Assembly: GCA_964527835.1 (NCBI GenBank)
Contig: CAZGNV010000008.1
Location: 31,376 to 95,375, forward strand
Source: JAFDCJ01 sp964527835
GTDB taxonomy: Bacteria > Desulfobacterota > Desulfobacteria > Desulfobacterales > JAFDCJ01
Length of the DNA stretch: 64,000 nt
Direction of reading: 5' to 3'
How positions within the stretch are numbered: position 1 is the first letter of the stretch; every line of letters starts with the position of its first letter. A program made the translations under genes and the position numbers. The notes under the pieces were generated by a model that was given only the letters and a program-made list of their open reading frames with translations, made no database searches and had not been told where the DNA came from. Positions 8,652 through 17,309 of the stretch are shown here, in pieces.

Positions 8652-9428
8652 TCAGCAGGCGGTGGACGCGCGTACTTTGCGGATGGCCGGTATTTCCAGT
8701 CCGGCCTGATCGGCCAGGGCGATGACGCGCTCCAGCCGCCCTGCTGCCGAACGGCCCATGCAGCGGTGATGCGGGTCGCCTTTGACGGCCTGGGCCATGG
8801 AGGCCATCAGCCGTTGCCGTGAAAAAGTCTTGCCGGTCAACCACTGCTGGACGGCGATCACGTCAGCGGCGATCTCATCGGCCAGCTGCCGGTGCTCCGT
8901 CCACAGGCGGTGGGTGGTGGCGCCGTCTGCCAGCACCAGCCCGGCGATGTTGATGGTCAGCACGAACACGTTTTTAAACACCAGTTCAAAAAGCAGTTGA
9001 TCTTCGGTTGGCAGCACCTGGCACGGGATGTCGATGCTTTGCAGGCAAGCGGCGATAAGCTCGGCCCGCGGTCCGAAGCAGCGCGACGGCAGCAGGACCT
9101 CGTAATCGCGGCCCTTCTTTTTTTCAAACCACACCGAGATGACCGTGGGCCCTTCAATGCCGTAAGCCTGCCAGTCTTTGGGGAGCAGCTCGTTTTGCAG
9201 CAGCCCGATGACGTTTTTCCATTGGGACGGGAAGGCGGCCATCACGGCCGGAAAATCTTTTTCGGCCACCGCCACGAGCGCCAGCCGGGGGGCGGGGATT
9301 TTTTCAGCTTCGGCGGCCATGTCCATGCGGCGGGTGACCGGGTAAACCGGATACCCGCAGCGCAAAAATGCCCGGGCAAAAACGCCGGCCAGCTGGCCGA
9401 TGCCGACGATGACGATGGGGGGGTGCAT
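8652..9428 (-). CDS. Ketopantoate reductase (PanE/ApbA)-like oxidoreductase
   Basis: 258 residues. The N-terminus IVIVGIGQLAGVFARAFLRCGYPVYPVTRR is a Rossmann NAD(P)-binding site with GxGxxA-like spacing. The middle ELVFKNVFVLTINIAGLVLADGA contains the conserved lysine and asparagine of the 6-phosphogluconate-type C-terminal domain of ketopantoate reductases. A GDPHHRCMGR segment near residue 222 occupies the usual substrate-loop position. It is short compared with true PanE (about 300) and lacks the exact GAIG opening. A general 2-ketoacid or beta-keto reductase role is therefore as likely as pantothenate synthesis. It is transcribed divergently from the acetoacetyl-CoA synthetase. Confidence 0.65.
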   Translation of the reverse strand: MHPPIVIVGIGQLAGVFARAFLRCGYPVYPVTRRMDMAAEAEKIPAPRLALVAVAEKDFPAVMAAFPSQWKNVIGLLQNELLPKDWQAYGIEGPTVISVWFEKKKGRDYEVLLPSRCFGPRAELIAACLQSIDIPCQVLPTEDQLLFELVFKNVFVLTINIAGLVLADGATTHRLWTEHRQLADEIAADVIAVQQWLTGKTFSRQRLMASMAQAVKGDPHHRCMGRSAAGRLERVIALADQAGLEIPAIRKVRASTAC

Positions 9429-9579
9429 AGGGAGCCTCGCTGCAAATTCATCGAAAGCTAATCGCTGTTGAAGATAGTATAAACAGGAGATAACTTGCCT
9501 GTCAATTTATAAAGTGATAGGACATTGCAGCAATGCAAGATCAAGTCAAAATGGATCAATAACCCCGTGGAGGAGCAAG

Positions 9580-11568
9580 ATGACAACCCGCACCATCCAG
9601 GAAGGCACGATTTTGTGGGAGCCTGATGAAGAAGCCAAAAACCAGGCGGCGATCACAAAGTACATGCGTTGGCTCGACACCCGCAAGGGTCTGCACTTTG
9701 ATGACTACCACAGCCTGTGGCAATGGTCGGTCAGTGAACTGGAAGATTTCTGGCAGTCGCTGTGGGAATTTTTTGACATCCGGGCCTTGCGGCCGTATGC
9801 AAAGGTGTTGTCCGGGCGCAGTATGCCCGGGGCCCGGTGGTTCGAGGGGGCCGAACTGAACTACGCCGAACATGTGTTTCGCCACCAGAGCCCGGATCGG
9901 CCCGCACTGCTGTTTCAGTCCGAGCGCCAGCCGCTGACGGAAATTTCCTGGCAAAAACTGTCGGGCGAGGTGGCCTCGGTAGCCGCCGCCCTGCGTGCCC
10001 TGGGGGTCCGACCCGGCGACCGTGTGGTGGCTTACATGCCCAATATTCCCCAGACCGTCACGGCCTTTCTGGCCTGTGCGGCCATCGGAGCGGTTTGGTC
10101 CAGCTGTTCGCCGGATTTCGGCACTCGCAGCGTGGTGGACCGCTTCAGCCAGATCAGGCCCAAAGTGCTTTTTGCCGTGGACGGCTATTGCTATGGCGGC
10201 AAATCCTTTGACTGCCGCCCGGCCGTCTCCCGGCTGCAGCAGGCCCTGGAATCGCTGGAGCACACGGTGCTGGTTCCTTATCTACAAGGCGGGACGAAAC
10301 CCGGCCTGAGCGGAGCTGCTTTGGGCTGGGACGAACTGCGGCAGCAAGGAGGTGAGCTGGTTTTCAAACCGCTGCCCTTTGACCATCCCCTGTGGGTGGT
10401 TTATTCTTCGGGCACCACCGGTCTGCCCAAGGGCCTGGTGCACGGACATGGGGGAATTCTGCTCGAGTTTATGAAGTTTATCGGCCTGCATATGAATGTG
10501 CAGCCGGGCGACCGGTTTTTCTGGTTTTCGACCACCGGCTGGGTGATGTGGAATATTGTCCAGGGCAGCCTGCTGGCCGGCGGCACACCGGTGCTTTACG
10601 ACGGCAGCCCCGGCTACCCTGACATGGATGTGCTGTGGCAGCTGGCGCAAGACGCCCGTATGAGCGTTTTCGGCACCAGCGCGGCCTATATCACCACCTG
10701 CATGCACCAGGGTCTGGAGCCGGGCACAAAATATGACCTGGGCAGTTTAAGGGCCATCGGGTCAACAGGGTCTCCTTTGCCGGTGGAAGGCTTCCGGTGG
10801 GTGTACGAATGCGTCAAAAAGGATGTTTTGCTGGGCTCGACCAGCGGCGGAACCGATCCGTGCACCGGGTTTTTCGGCAGCTGCCCCCTGCTGCCGGTGC
10901 GCGCCGGACAATTGCAGTGCCGCTGCCTGGGGGTCAAGGCCGAGGCCTTTGATGAGAAGGGAAATTCCCTGATCGACGAGGTCGGCGAGCTGGTGATCAC
11001 CGCGCCCATGCCCTCCATGCCGCTGCATCTGTGGAACGATCCGGACAACAAACGATACCTCGAAAGCTATTTTGACATGTATCCCGGGGTGTGGCGCCAC
11101 GGCGACTGGGTCAGGATTACTTCCGAGGGCGGTGCGGTCATCCTGGGACGCTCCGATTCGACCATCAACCGGCTGGGGGTGCGCATGGGCAGCAGCGAGA
11201 TTTATTCGGTGGTGGAAGAGCTGCCCCAGATCGCCGACAGCCTGGTAATCGGATTTGAACTGCCCGGCGGCGGCTATTGCATGCCGCTTTTCGTGGTGCT
11301 GGAAAGCGGTGTTGCCCTGGACGGGGCCCTTAAGGCCAGCATCAACGGGCAAATCCGCCGTGCCCTTTCACCGCGCCATGTGCCGGATGAAATTCATGCC
11401 ATCAAGGAAGTCCCGCGCACGCTCAACGGCAAAAAATTGGAGGTGCCGGTGAAAAAGATTCTGTCGGGCATGGCACTGGAGCAGGCGGTCAACGTGGACT
11501 CCATGGCCAATCCCCAGGCCATGGACTATTTTGTGAAGCTGGCCGCTAAACTGAAATCGGGCAAATAG
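9580..11568 (+). CDS. aacS: Acetoacetate--CoA ligase (acetoacetyl-CoA synthetase)
   Basis: 662 residues from the ATG at 9580, which follows GGAGGAGC; an upstream in-frame start lacks such a site. The ACAS_N region is followed by the adenylation motif YSSGTTGLPKGLVHGHGG. Then come STTGWVMWNIVQGSLLAG, TSGGTDPCTGFFGSCPLLPV and the hinge WRHGDWVRITSEGG. These motifs and the length separate AacS from acetyl-CoA synthetases. It activates acetoacetate with ATP and CoA, feeding ketone bodies to thiolase. The C-terminal catalytic lysine region RTLNGKKLEVPVKKI is intact. Within this window it may link to the acetoacetate-decarboxylase-like protein at 29.9 kb; that link is inference. Confidence 0.93.
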   Translation: MTTRTIQEGTILWEPDEEAKNQAAITKYMRWLDTRKGLHFDDYHSLWQWSVSELEDFWQSLWEFFDIRALRPYAKVLSGRSMPGARWFEGAELNYAEHVFRHQSPDRPALLFQSERQPLTEISWQKLSGEVASVAAALRALGVRPGDRVVAYMPNIPQTVTAFLACAAIGAVWSSCSPDFGTRSVVDRFSQIRPKVLFAVDGYCYGGKSFDCRPAVSRLQQALESLEHTVLVPYLQGGTKPGLSGAALGWDELRQQGGELVFKPLPFDHPLWVVYSSGTTGLPKGLVHGHGGILLEFMKFIGLHMNVQPGDRFFWFSTTGWVMWNIVQGSLLAGGTPVLYDGSPGYPDMDVLWQLAQDARMSVFGTSAAYITTCMHQGLEPGTKYDLGSLRAIGSTGSPLPVEGFRWVYECVKKDVLLGSTSGGTDPCTGFFGSCPLLPVRAGQLQCRCLGVKAEAFDEKGNSLIDEVGELVITAPMPSMPLHLWNDPDNKRYLESYFDMYPGVWRHGDWVRITSEGGAVILGRSDSTINRLGVRMGSSEIYSVVEELPQIADSLVIGFELPGGGYCMPLFVVLESGVALDGALKASINGQIRRALSPRHVPDEIHAIKEVPRTLNGKKLEVPVKKILSGMALEQAVNVDSMANPQAMDYFVKLAAKLKSGK

Positions 11569-11583
11569 GAGATTTTTTTCAAT

Positions 11584-13584
11584 CTACCTCCCGTCGAGCA
11601 CATCCCGAACGACTCCAGCGATTTCTTTCAAGATGATCGGCTTCATCACCAGCTGTTTGATGCCGATGGCGGCGATCTTTTCTTCGGACAGCTGGTTGCT
11701 GAAGCCGGTGACCAGGATGATGGGAATGTCCGGCCGGATTTCAAGTATCTGCTGGGCCAGCCTGTCGCCGGTCAGATGCGGCATGGTCATGTCCGTCAGG
11801 ATCAGGTCAAAATCATCGGGCCGGTTGCGAAACAGCTCGAGGGCTTCCAGGCTGCTGGCCCGGGTGGTGACCCGGTAGCCCAGGCGTTCGAGCATCTGCT
11901 GGCCGATGTCGATCAGAAAGGCCTCGTCATCAACGAAAAGAATGCGTTCGGTGCCGGTGGGAATCGGCTCTTCGTCCTGGCGTTGCTCGGTGCTGACGGT
12001 TTTTTCAAGCACCGGCAGGTAGACTTTAAACGTGGCGCCTTGGCCCGGTTTGCTGTCCACCGTGATAGCACCGCCGTGGCTCGATACGATGCCGTGGACC
12101 ACCGAAAGGCCCATGCCGGTGCCCTGGTCGCGCTTTTTGGTGGTGAAAAAGGGGTCGAAAATGCGCTGCAGCACCTCGGGGGGCATCCCGTGGCCCGTGT
12201 CGCTGACGGTCAGAACCACATGGGGGCCGGCGGTGAGCTGGGGAAAATTGAGGGTAAAAGCGGCATCCAGCGCCTCTTCGGTCAAACTCACCATCAAGCT
12301 GCCGCCCTCATCGGCCATGGCGTGGGCGGCATTGGTGCACAGATTCATGATCACCTGGTGGATCTGGGTGGGGTCTGCCAGAACCGCGGCGCGGGTGTGC
12401 ACCTGGTATTTGATGTCGATGGTGGTGGGCAGCGAGGCCCGCAGCAGTTTGAAGGCCTCGGTGACGATGGGCTTGAGCTGAACGGGAATCAGGGCGTGCT
12501 CGCTCTGGCGGCTGAAGGTCAAGATCTGCTTGACCAGGTCCCGGGCGCGTTCGCCGGCTTCCTTGACTTTTTGCAGGTTGTCCCGCAGACCGGGGTCCAG
12601 GGTGCTGTCGGCCAGCGACAGTTCGGTGTAGCCCATAATGGCGGACAGAATATTGTTGAAGTCGTGGGCGATGCCGCCGGCCAGGCTGCCGATGGCCTCC
12701 ATGCGCTGGGCCTGGGCCAGCTGAGTCTGCAGCTTTTTCTGTTCACGGATGTCCCGGATGTTGATGATGCTGCCCACTGTCTCGCCGGTGGGCCCGTGGA
12801 CAATGGCGCCGCTGATGATCACCGGAATAATGTTGCCCTGCCGGTCGTAGCGGCAGGTCTCGGTGGCCCGCACCGGTTTGCCCGCCATCACGGTTTCGAT
12901 CATCGTTTTGGTTTCGGGCCAGTTTTTTTCGGGCACGAAAAGGTCCATTTTCCTGCCCACCCGTTCTTCCAGCGACCATCCGAAAATCGCTGTAAAAGCC
13001 GGGTTGAAATAAACCACCCGACCCTGGCCGTCGTAGAGCACCACCGGGTCGGGATTGGCATGCAGGGCGGCGCGAAAGCGCTCTTCACTTTCCCTCAGCA
13101 GGCCTTCGGCTTCTTTCTGCCGGGTCAGGTCAATGATGATCCCCCGCAACCCCACCGCCCGACCGTCGCGCATCACCCGGTTGGCATGGATCACCACCGG
13201 AAAGGTGCTGCCGTCCCTTCGGCAGGCCGTGTATTCAATGCCGGGCACCTCCTCACCGCTGAGCACCTGTGCAATCGCTTCCCCCGCCCGATCCCGGTCC
13301 TGGTCTGCGATCATGTCCAGGGCGTAAAGGCCGTTTTTGAAATCCTGCTCGGTATAGCCGAAAAGGGTGTAGGCGTTGCGGTTGACGAAAGTCAGCCTGC
13401 CGGCCTCGTCGGTTTCAAACACGATCTGCGGCAGGGAGTCGGCCAGGGACCGGTAGCGCGCCTCGGACTCGCGCAGGGTCTGTGTGCGCTGGGCCACGGT
13501 TTGCTCCAGGCGGCGGGTGTATTCTTTTTCGTGTTTTTCGAGGGATTTTTTCTTTTTCAGTGGGTCTGCGGTGCTGTTCATCAT
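11584..13584 (-). CDS. PAS-domain hybrid histidine kinase with C-terminal receiver
   Basis: 666 residues. A short N-terminal coiled coil leads into two PAS domains (about 45-155 and 165-285), each followed by a PAC-like segment. The HisKA domain carries the phospho-acceptor in GGIAHDFNNIL. The HATPase domain shows NLCTNAAHAM, DTGHGMPPEVLQRIFDPFFTTK and GTGMGLSVVHGIV. A receiver domain closes the protein, with the acidic pair FVDDEAF, acceptor aspartate in LILTDMTMPHL and lysine in QLVMKPI. There are no membrane segments, so it senses cytoplasmic signals. It is convergent with aacS (15-base gap), and no partner regulator is adjacent. Confidence 0.92.
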   Translation of the reverse strand: MMNSTADPLKKKKSLEKHEKEYTRRLEQTVAQRTQTLRESEARYRSLADSLPQIVFETDEAGRLTFVNRNAYTLFGYTEQDFKNGLYALDMIADQDRDRAGEAIAQVLSGEEVPGIEYTACRRDGSTFPVVIHANRVMRDGRAVGLRGIIIDLTRQKEAEGLLRESEERFRAALHANPDPVVLYDGQGRVVYFNPAFTAIFGWSLEERVGRKMDLFVPEKNWPETKTMIETVMAGKPVRATETCRYDRQGNIIPVIISGAIVHGPTGETVGSIINIRDIREQKKLQTQLAQAQRMEAIGSLAGGIAHDFNNILSAIMGYTELSLADSTLDPGLRDNLQKVKEAGERARDLVKQILTFSRQSEHALIPVQLKPIVTEAFKLLRASLPTTIDIKYQVHTRAAVLADPTQIHQVIMNLCTNAAHAMADEGGSLMVSLTEEALDAAFTLNFPQLTAGPHVVLTVSDTGHGMPPEVLQRIFDPFFTTKKRDQGTGMGLSVVHGIVSSHGGAITVDSKPGQGATFKVYLPVLEKTVSTEQRQDEEPIPTGTERILFVDDEAFLIDIGQQMLERLGYRVTTRASSLEALELFRNRPDDFDLILTDMTMPHLTGDRLAQQILEIRPDIPIILVTGFSNQLSEEKIAAIGIKQLVMKPIILKEIAGVVRDVLDGR

Positions 13585-13694
13585 CGGGCGCTTTCAGAGG
13601 CAGGGCCGGGATTAGGCGGACCGGTGTCTTGGGGGCCTTGCATTGCCTGCTTTTTTATTTCATTATAGCATAAATTCGGGCGGAAACATATCCC

Positions 13695-14663
13695 ATGAAC
13701 TCAAAAACATTGTCCCCCATAGCGGTTTTGACTCTAACGGTCGCCTTGATGTTGGGGCTGATTGCCTGCCGGCAGCAAAATATCGCCCAGCGATCCGGTG
13801 ATGACATATCCGGTTTCATCATGCACAACGGGCTGAAACGCACCTACCGGCTGCATGTCCCATCCCGGCCCCCGGGGAAAAGTTCTATGCCGCTGCTGAT
13901 TGTCCTGCATGGGGGCGGCGGCGGCGGTGATCGGATGGCCGTCTTTACGGGCTTTGACCGGCTGGCGGATCGCGAGGGATTTCTGGTTGCATATCCGGAC
14001 GGCATCGAAAAACACTGGAATGACGGCCGAGACCTGGCATGCTACCGCGCACAGCGGGAAAACGTGGATGATGTGCGGTTCATCTCCGATTTGATCGCCA
14101 CCCTGAAAACAGACTACCCGGTGGATCCCGGGCGGGTTTATGTCGCCGGCGTTTCCAACGGGGCCATGATGTCCTACCGCCTGGCATGTGAACTGACCGA
14201 TGAGATTGCGGCCATTGCGGCGGTCATCGGTGCCATGGGCGCAAATATCGCCCGCAGTTGTGTTCCCACCCGTCCCATCCCCGTGCTGATGATCGGCGGT
14301 ACGGCCGATCCCCTGGTGCCCTGGCAGGGCGGGGAGGTTCGTTTTTTCCGCCGCAGACTCGGCAAGGCCATCTCCTTTCCCCAGACTCTGGCCTTCTGGG
14401 CGGCACACAACGGCTGTCCGGCAAACCCGCAGATATCCTGGCTGCCGGATGCCGATCCCCGCGACGGTACCCGCATCAAAAAAACCGCCTACCGCCGGTG
14501 CCGCCAGGGCGTTGAGGTGGTTTTATATGAGATCGAAGGCGGCGGACACACCTGGCCCTCAGGCCCCCGGTACCTGCCCGAATTTATTGTCGGCAGGACC
14601 AGCCGGGACATGGACGGCGCCGAGGTCATCTGGAATTTTTTTAAAGAATCCCCCCAATTTTGA
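13695..14663 (+). CDS. Lipoprotein esterase of the PHB depolymerase / LpqC family
   Basis: 322 residues. A hydrophobic leader ends in LGLIAC, a lipobox with cysteine 25, so the protein is probably lipid-anchored. The alpha/beta hydrolase domain has an oxyanion segment LHGGGGGG (72-79), nucleophile serine 154 in AGVSNGAM, an acidic residue in GTADPLVPW and the catalytic histidine in EGGGHTWP. The family contains poly(3-hydroxybutyrate) depolymerases and feruloyl or acetyl-xylan esterases. No substrate-binding domain is present, so the natural ester is unknown. It is convergent with the DASS permease gene. Confidence 0.82.
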   Translation: MNSKTLSPIAVLTLTVALMLGLIACRQQNIAQRSGDDISGFIMHNGLKRTYRLHVPSRPPGKSSMPLLIVLHGGGGGGDRMAVFTGFDRLADREGFLVAYPDGIEKHWNDGRDLACYRAQRENVDDVRFISDLIATLKTDYPVDPGRVYVAGVSNGAMMSYRLACELTDEIAAIAAVIGAMGANIARSCVPTRPIPVLMIGGTADPLVPWQGGEVRFFRRRLGKAISFPQTLAFWAAHNGCPANPQISWLPDADPRDGTRIKKTAYRRCRQGVEVVLYEIEGGGHTWPSGPRYLPEFIVGRTSRDMDGAEVIWNFFKESPQF

Positions 14664-14704
14664 CCAGGTTTACAGACAGACCTTGGTTGCGACTTGCACC
14701 TTGA

Positions 14705-16186
14705 TCACAGTCGATAGCCTGTCACGGGCATTCCCATCAGGGGCCAGAGAAACCAGACCGCAAAGGCCAGCACGGCCAGCAGGATGAGACTGGCCGGGAT
14801 ACCGTATAGAAAGAATTCCAGGGGGCTGAATTGCCGGGATTCATAGGCAATGGCGTTGGGAGCCGCACCCACCAGCAGCAAAAACGGCATGCCGGCCGTT
14901 ACCAGGGAGGCAAAAAGAATGATTTCCGGGGACACCCCCAGGTAGGGAGCGATCACCAGGGCCACCGGCAGCGATATGGCCACCGCAGCCACATTCATGA
15001 TGACATTGGTCATAATCAGGATGAAAAAGGCAATGCCCATGATAAAGACGAAAGGGGTCGCCCCCTGGAACATGGCCAGCCAGTTTACCGCCAGCCAGCG
15101 GGCGGCCCCCGTTTCCCAGAGACAAAACCCGATGCTCATGGCGCCGGCAAAAAGCAGGATTGTATTCCAGGGAATTTCCTCCAGATCCCTGATGTCCAGA
15201 ACGCCGGTGACAAAAAACAGGACGGTGGAGGTGACGATAACCGCCGTTTTGTCCAGGGGCTGCAGGGCCGGCACCAGGGAGCGCAGGGACATAGCCAGCA
15301 CGCAGGCCAGGGTGATGGCCGCTGCGGTGATTTCCCTGCCGGTCACAGGGCCCAGCTGGCGGTGAAACAGCCGGGCTTTGGCTCTGAGGCCCGGGATGAC
15401 TTTTTTTTCCGGCTTGAAAAATAGCAGGAAAAACAGCCACAGCAAAAAAATCATGAGCCACCCCACGGGAAACATGTAGTAGCTCAGGGTGAAGAAGCTG
15501 ATATTTTCCCCCACCACATCGTTGAAAAAACCGATGGCCACCGCCCCCCGGGCGGCGCCCAAAAGGGTGACAATGCTGCCGGCGCCGGCCACGTAGGCCA
15601 TGCCGATGAAAAGGCCTTTGCCGAAGCGCGTGGGCTGATTGCCTTCCCCATACAGACCGTATATGGACAGCAGCAGTGGAAAAACGGTTGCCGCCACCGC
15701 CGTGTGGGCCATAATGTGCGTCAGGGCGCCGGTGAGCACGAAACAGCCCAGGTAGATCATGCTGGTTTTTTCTCCCACCAGCAGCAGCATCCGGTAAGCC
15801 ATGCGCCGGGTCAGCCCTGTTTTGGTAAACACCATGCCGATGACGATGGAAGCGAAGATGAACATCACCGTGGGGTCCATGAAATCCGTGAACGCGGCTT
15901 TTGCCGGACGGATGAAAAAAAGCACCTGGAGGGTGCCTACCGCCAGGCTGGTGACGCCCACCGGCACGACTTCAAACACCCACCACAGGACGGCAAACAG
16001 GGCCACGGCCAGCGCTCCCTTGCCCTCCCGGCTCAGGATGAATTCCTGCCCGCGGGGATCAATGGCAGCCGGCCAGGCAGGGCTGTAGTAAACCACAAGG
16101 AAGAGCCCCAGGCCGGCAGCCAGAAACACCCAGCGCCGCCAGTGGGTGCGGCCGATTTCAGCATCATCATTGAACTCATCGCTCAT
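14705..16186 (-). CDS. DASS/SLC13-family anion permease with non-canonical SNT motifs
   Basis: 493 residues from the ATG at 16186, behind GGTGGA; a TTG seven codons earlier is possible. About eleven membrane segments are visible and the fold markers of the divalent anion:Na+ symporter family are present (WWVFEVVPVGVTSLAVG, PTVMFIFASIVIGMVF). The two SNT substrate/sodium motifs of characterised members are replaced, with AHT in the first hairpin (THIMAHTAVAATVFPLL) and MNV in the second (NVIMNVAAVAISLPVAL). Substrate and coupling ion are therefore uncertain; in sulfate reducers such carriers are often proposed for sulfate or C4-dicarboxylates. It is 59 bases downstream of a CBS-domain gene on the same strand. 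Confidence 0.82.
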   Translation of the reverse strand: MSDEFNDDAEIGRTHWRRWVFLAAGLGLFLVVYYSPAWPAAIDPRGQEFILSREGKGALAVALFAVLWWVFEVVPVGVTSLAVGTLQVLFFIRPAKAAFTDFMDPTVMFIFASIVIGMVFTKTGLTRRMAYRMLLLVGEKTSMIYLGCFVLTGALTHIMAHTAVAATVFPLLLSIYGLYGEGNQPTRFGKGLFIGMAYVAGAGSIVTLLGAARGAVAIGFFNDVVGENISFFTLSYYMFPVGWLMIFLLWLFFLLFFKPEKKVIPGLRAKARLFHRQLGPVTGREITAAAITLACVLAMSLRSLVPALQPLDKTAVIVTSTVLFFVTGVLDIRDLEEIPWNTILLFAGAMSIGFCLWETGAARWLAVNWLAMFQGATPFVFIMGIAFFILIMTNVIMNVAAVAISLPVALVIAPYLGVSPEIILFASLVTAGMPFLLLVGAAPNAIAYESRQFSPLEFFLYGIPASLILLAVLAFAVWFLWPLMGMPVTGYRL

Positions 16187-16245
16187 CACAGCAGTTTCCA
16201 CCGTCAAAACTTTGATGGGTCAGTCGCTTTGAAATCCGCCTGCCG

Positions 16246-16800
16246 TTACAGCTGGCATACCTGCAGGGTTTCCACCACCTCCCGGAACATATCCTCCTGC
16301 CGCAGGATTCCCACCACCTTCCCTTTGCGGGTCACCAGCAGAAACTGGTGGTGTTCGGTGGCCAGCTGGTGAATGGCCTCCACCAGGGAGGCGTTTTCAT
16401 CCACATATTCACCCTCCACAGGGCGGTGCACCAGCCTTTCCACCTTTAGAGTTCCGGCCTCCCGGCAAATGTCGATCAGGGGTTGGTCCCAGAACCCGCA
16501 CTGGTTGAACATGGGCTTCAGGTAGCCGGGGCTGACCCCGAAACGGGACAGCGACCGCGTGTCCTCCAGGTGCTTGCTTTTGGGCTCCAGGGCCCGCAGC
16601 ACGTCCAGCTGGCTGAGTTTGCCGACAACGTCTCCCTGCTCATTGCAAATCAGCAGCACCGCATGTCCCGGGGGACGGGCCACAATGTCCTGGTGCACTT
16701 CCCACAGGGTCATGGCGGCTTCATAAAGGGTGGCCGTCACCGAAATGGTCCCGTATTCATCCAGGGAAGTCATTACGTTTTTTACGGTTTTATCTTTCAT
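16246..16800 (-). CDS. Tandem CBS-domain protein
   Basis: 184 residues. Two CBS motifs flank a central helical linker. The first covers about residues 4-75, with VKNVMTSLDEYGTISVTATLYEAA and VVGKLSQLDVLRAL. The second covers about 120-180, with LVEAIHQLATEHHQFLLVTRKGKVVGILRQEDM. CBS pairs bind adenine nucleotides and regulate partner proteins. Immediate upstream placement to the DASS permease on one transcript suggests that it gates or senses energy charge for that carrier (inference). A small palindrome CCCTAA-AA-TTAGGG lies at 16810-16823 in its 5' region. Confidence 0.82.
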   Translation of the reverse strand: MKDKTVKNVMTSLDEYGTISVTATLYEAAMTLWEVHQDIVARPPGHAVLLICNEQGDVVGKLSQLDVLRALEPKSKHLEDTRSLSRFGVSPGYLKPMFNQCGFWDQPLIDICREAGTLKVERLVHRPVEGEYVDENASLVEAIHQLATEHHQFLLVTRKGKVVGILRQEDMFREVVETLQVCQL

Positions 16801-16845
16801 GGCATATCCCCCTAAAATTAGGGTCTGCGCGCAACCGGATGATCC

Positions 16846-17226
16846 CTATTTTTCCTTTATTTCAAACAGGTTGCCGTCATTATCCTTGATAAATGTCAGG
16901 GTGGAGTCCCCCTTTGGCACCTGGTTGATTTCCACTTCCAGGGCGCGGCATTTTTCGATAAAACCCTGCAGATCGTCGACTTCGATACAAAGATGCTCGA
17001 TGGTCGCTGCCGGCTCTGCATTCTGGCCGGCTATGAAAATCTCGAGCTGCAAATGCGCATCCAGGTAATTGATGATCGTCAGCTCGGCATCCAGGCCGAA
17101 GATGGCTTTTGTCAGGGCCGGCGGCAGTATCTTGGGCGCGGTCTTTTTCAGGCCCAGCAGGTCCCGGTAAAACCAGTCCGCTTTTGCTTCACTGCTGCAG
17201 GTCAGGGCGATATGTTTTAAGCGCAT
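16846..17226 (-). CDS. VOC-family (glyoxalase/bleomycin-resistance fold) protein
   Basis: 126 residues with the paired beta-alpha-beta-beta-beta pattern of vicinal-oxygen-chelate proteins. It opens MRLKHIALTCSSEAKADWFYRDLLGLK and ends FIKDNDGNLFEIKEK. Potential metal ligands are histidine 5, a central glutamate (LEIFIAGQ), histidine in IEHLCIEVDD and the final glutamate. The reaction cannot be assigned; methylmalonyl-CoA epimerase, glyoxalase and dioxygenase members share this pattern. It lies between the CBS gene and the alcohol dehydrogenase on the same strand. Confidence 0.75.
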   Translation of the reverse strand: MRLKHIALTCSSEAKADWFYRDLLGLKKTAPKILPPALTKAIFGLDAELTIINYLDAHLQLEIFIAGQNAEPAATIEHLCIEVDDLQGFIEKCRALEVEINQVPKGDSTLTFIKDNDGNLFEIKEK

Positions 17227-17309
17227 GGGGTATATTCTCCCGAAAAGGGTTGATGTCGCTCGAAATCAACTTTTTACGATTGCGTCAATGATGGCAGCAG
17301 CGCTTATTG

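Noticed and set aside
9490..9520. CTGTCAA before the acetoacetyl-CoA synthetase gene as a regulon site
   Set aside because: No left arm TTGAC and no TAnnnT at the required distance.
11776..13668. Very long open frame antisense to the hybrid kinase gene (630 codons)
   Set aside because: It mirrors the codon pattern of the GC-rich kinase gene, has low-complexity His/Gly/Gln-rich translation and no known motif.
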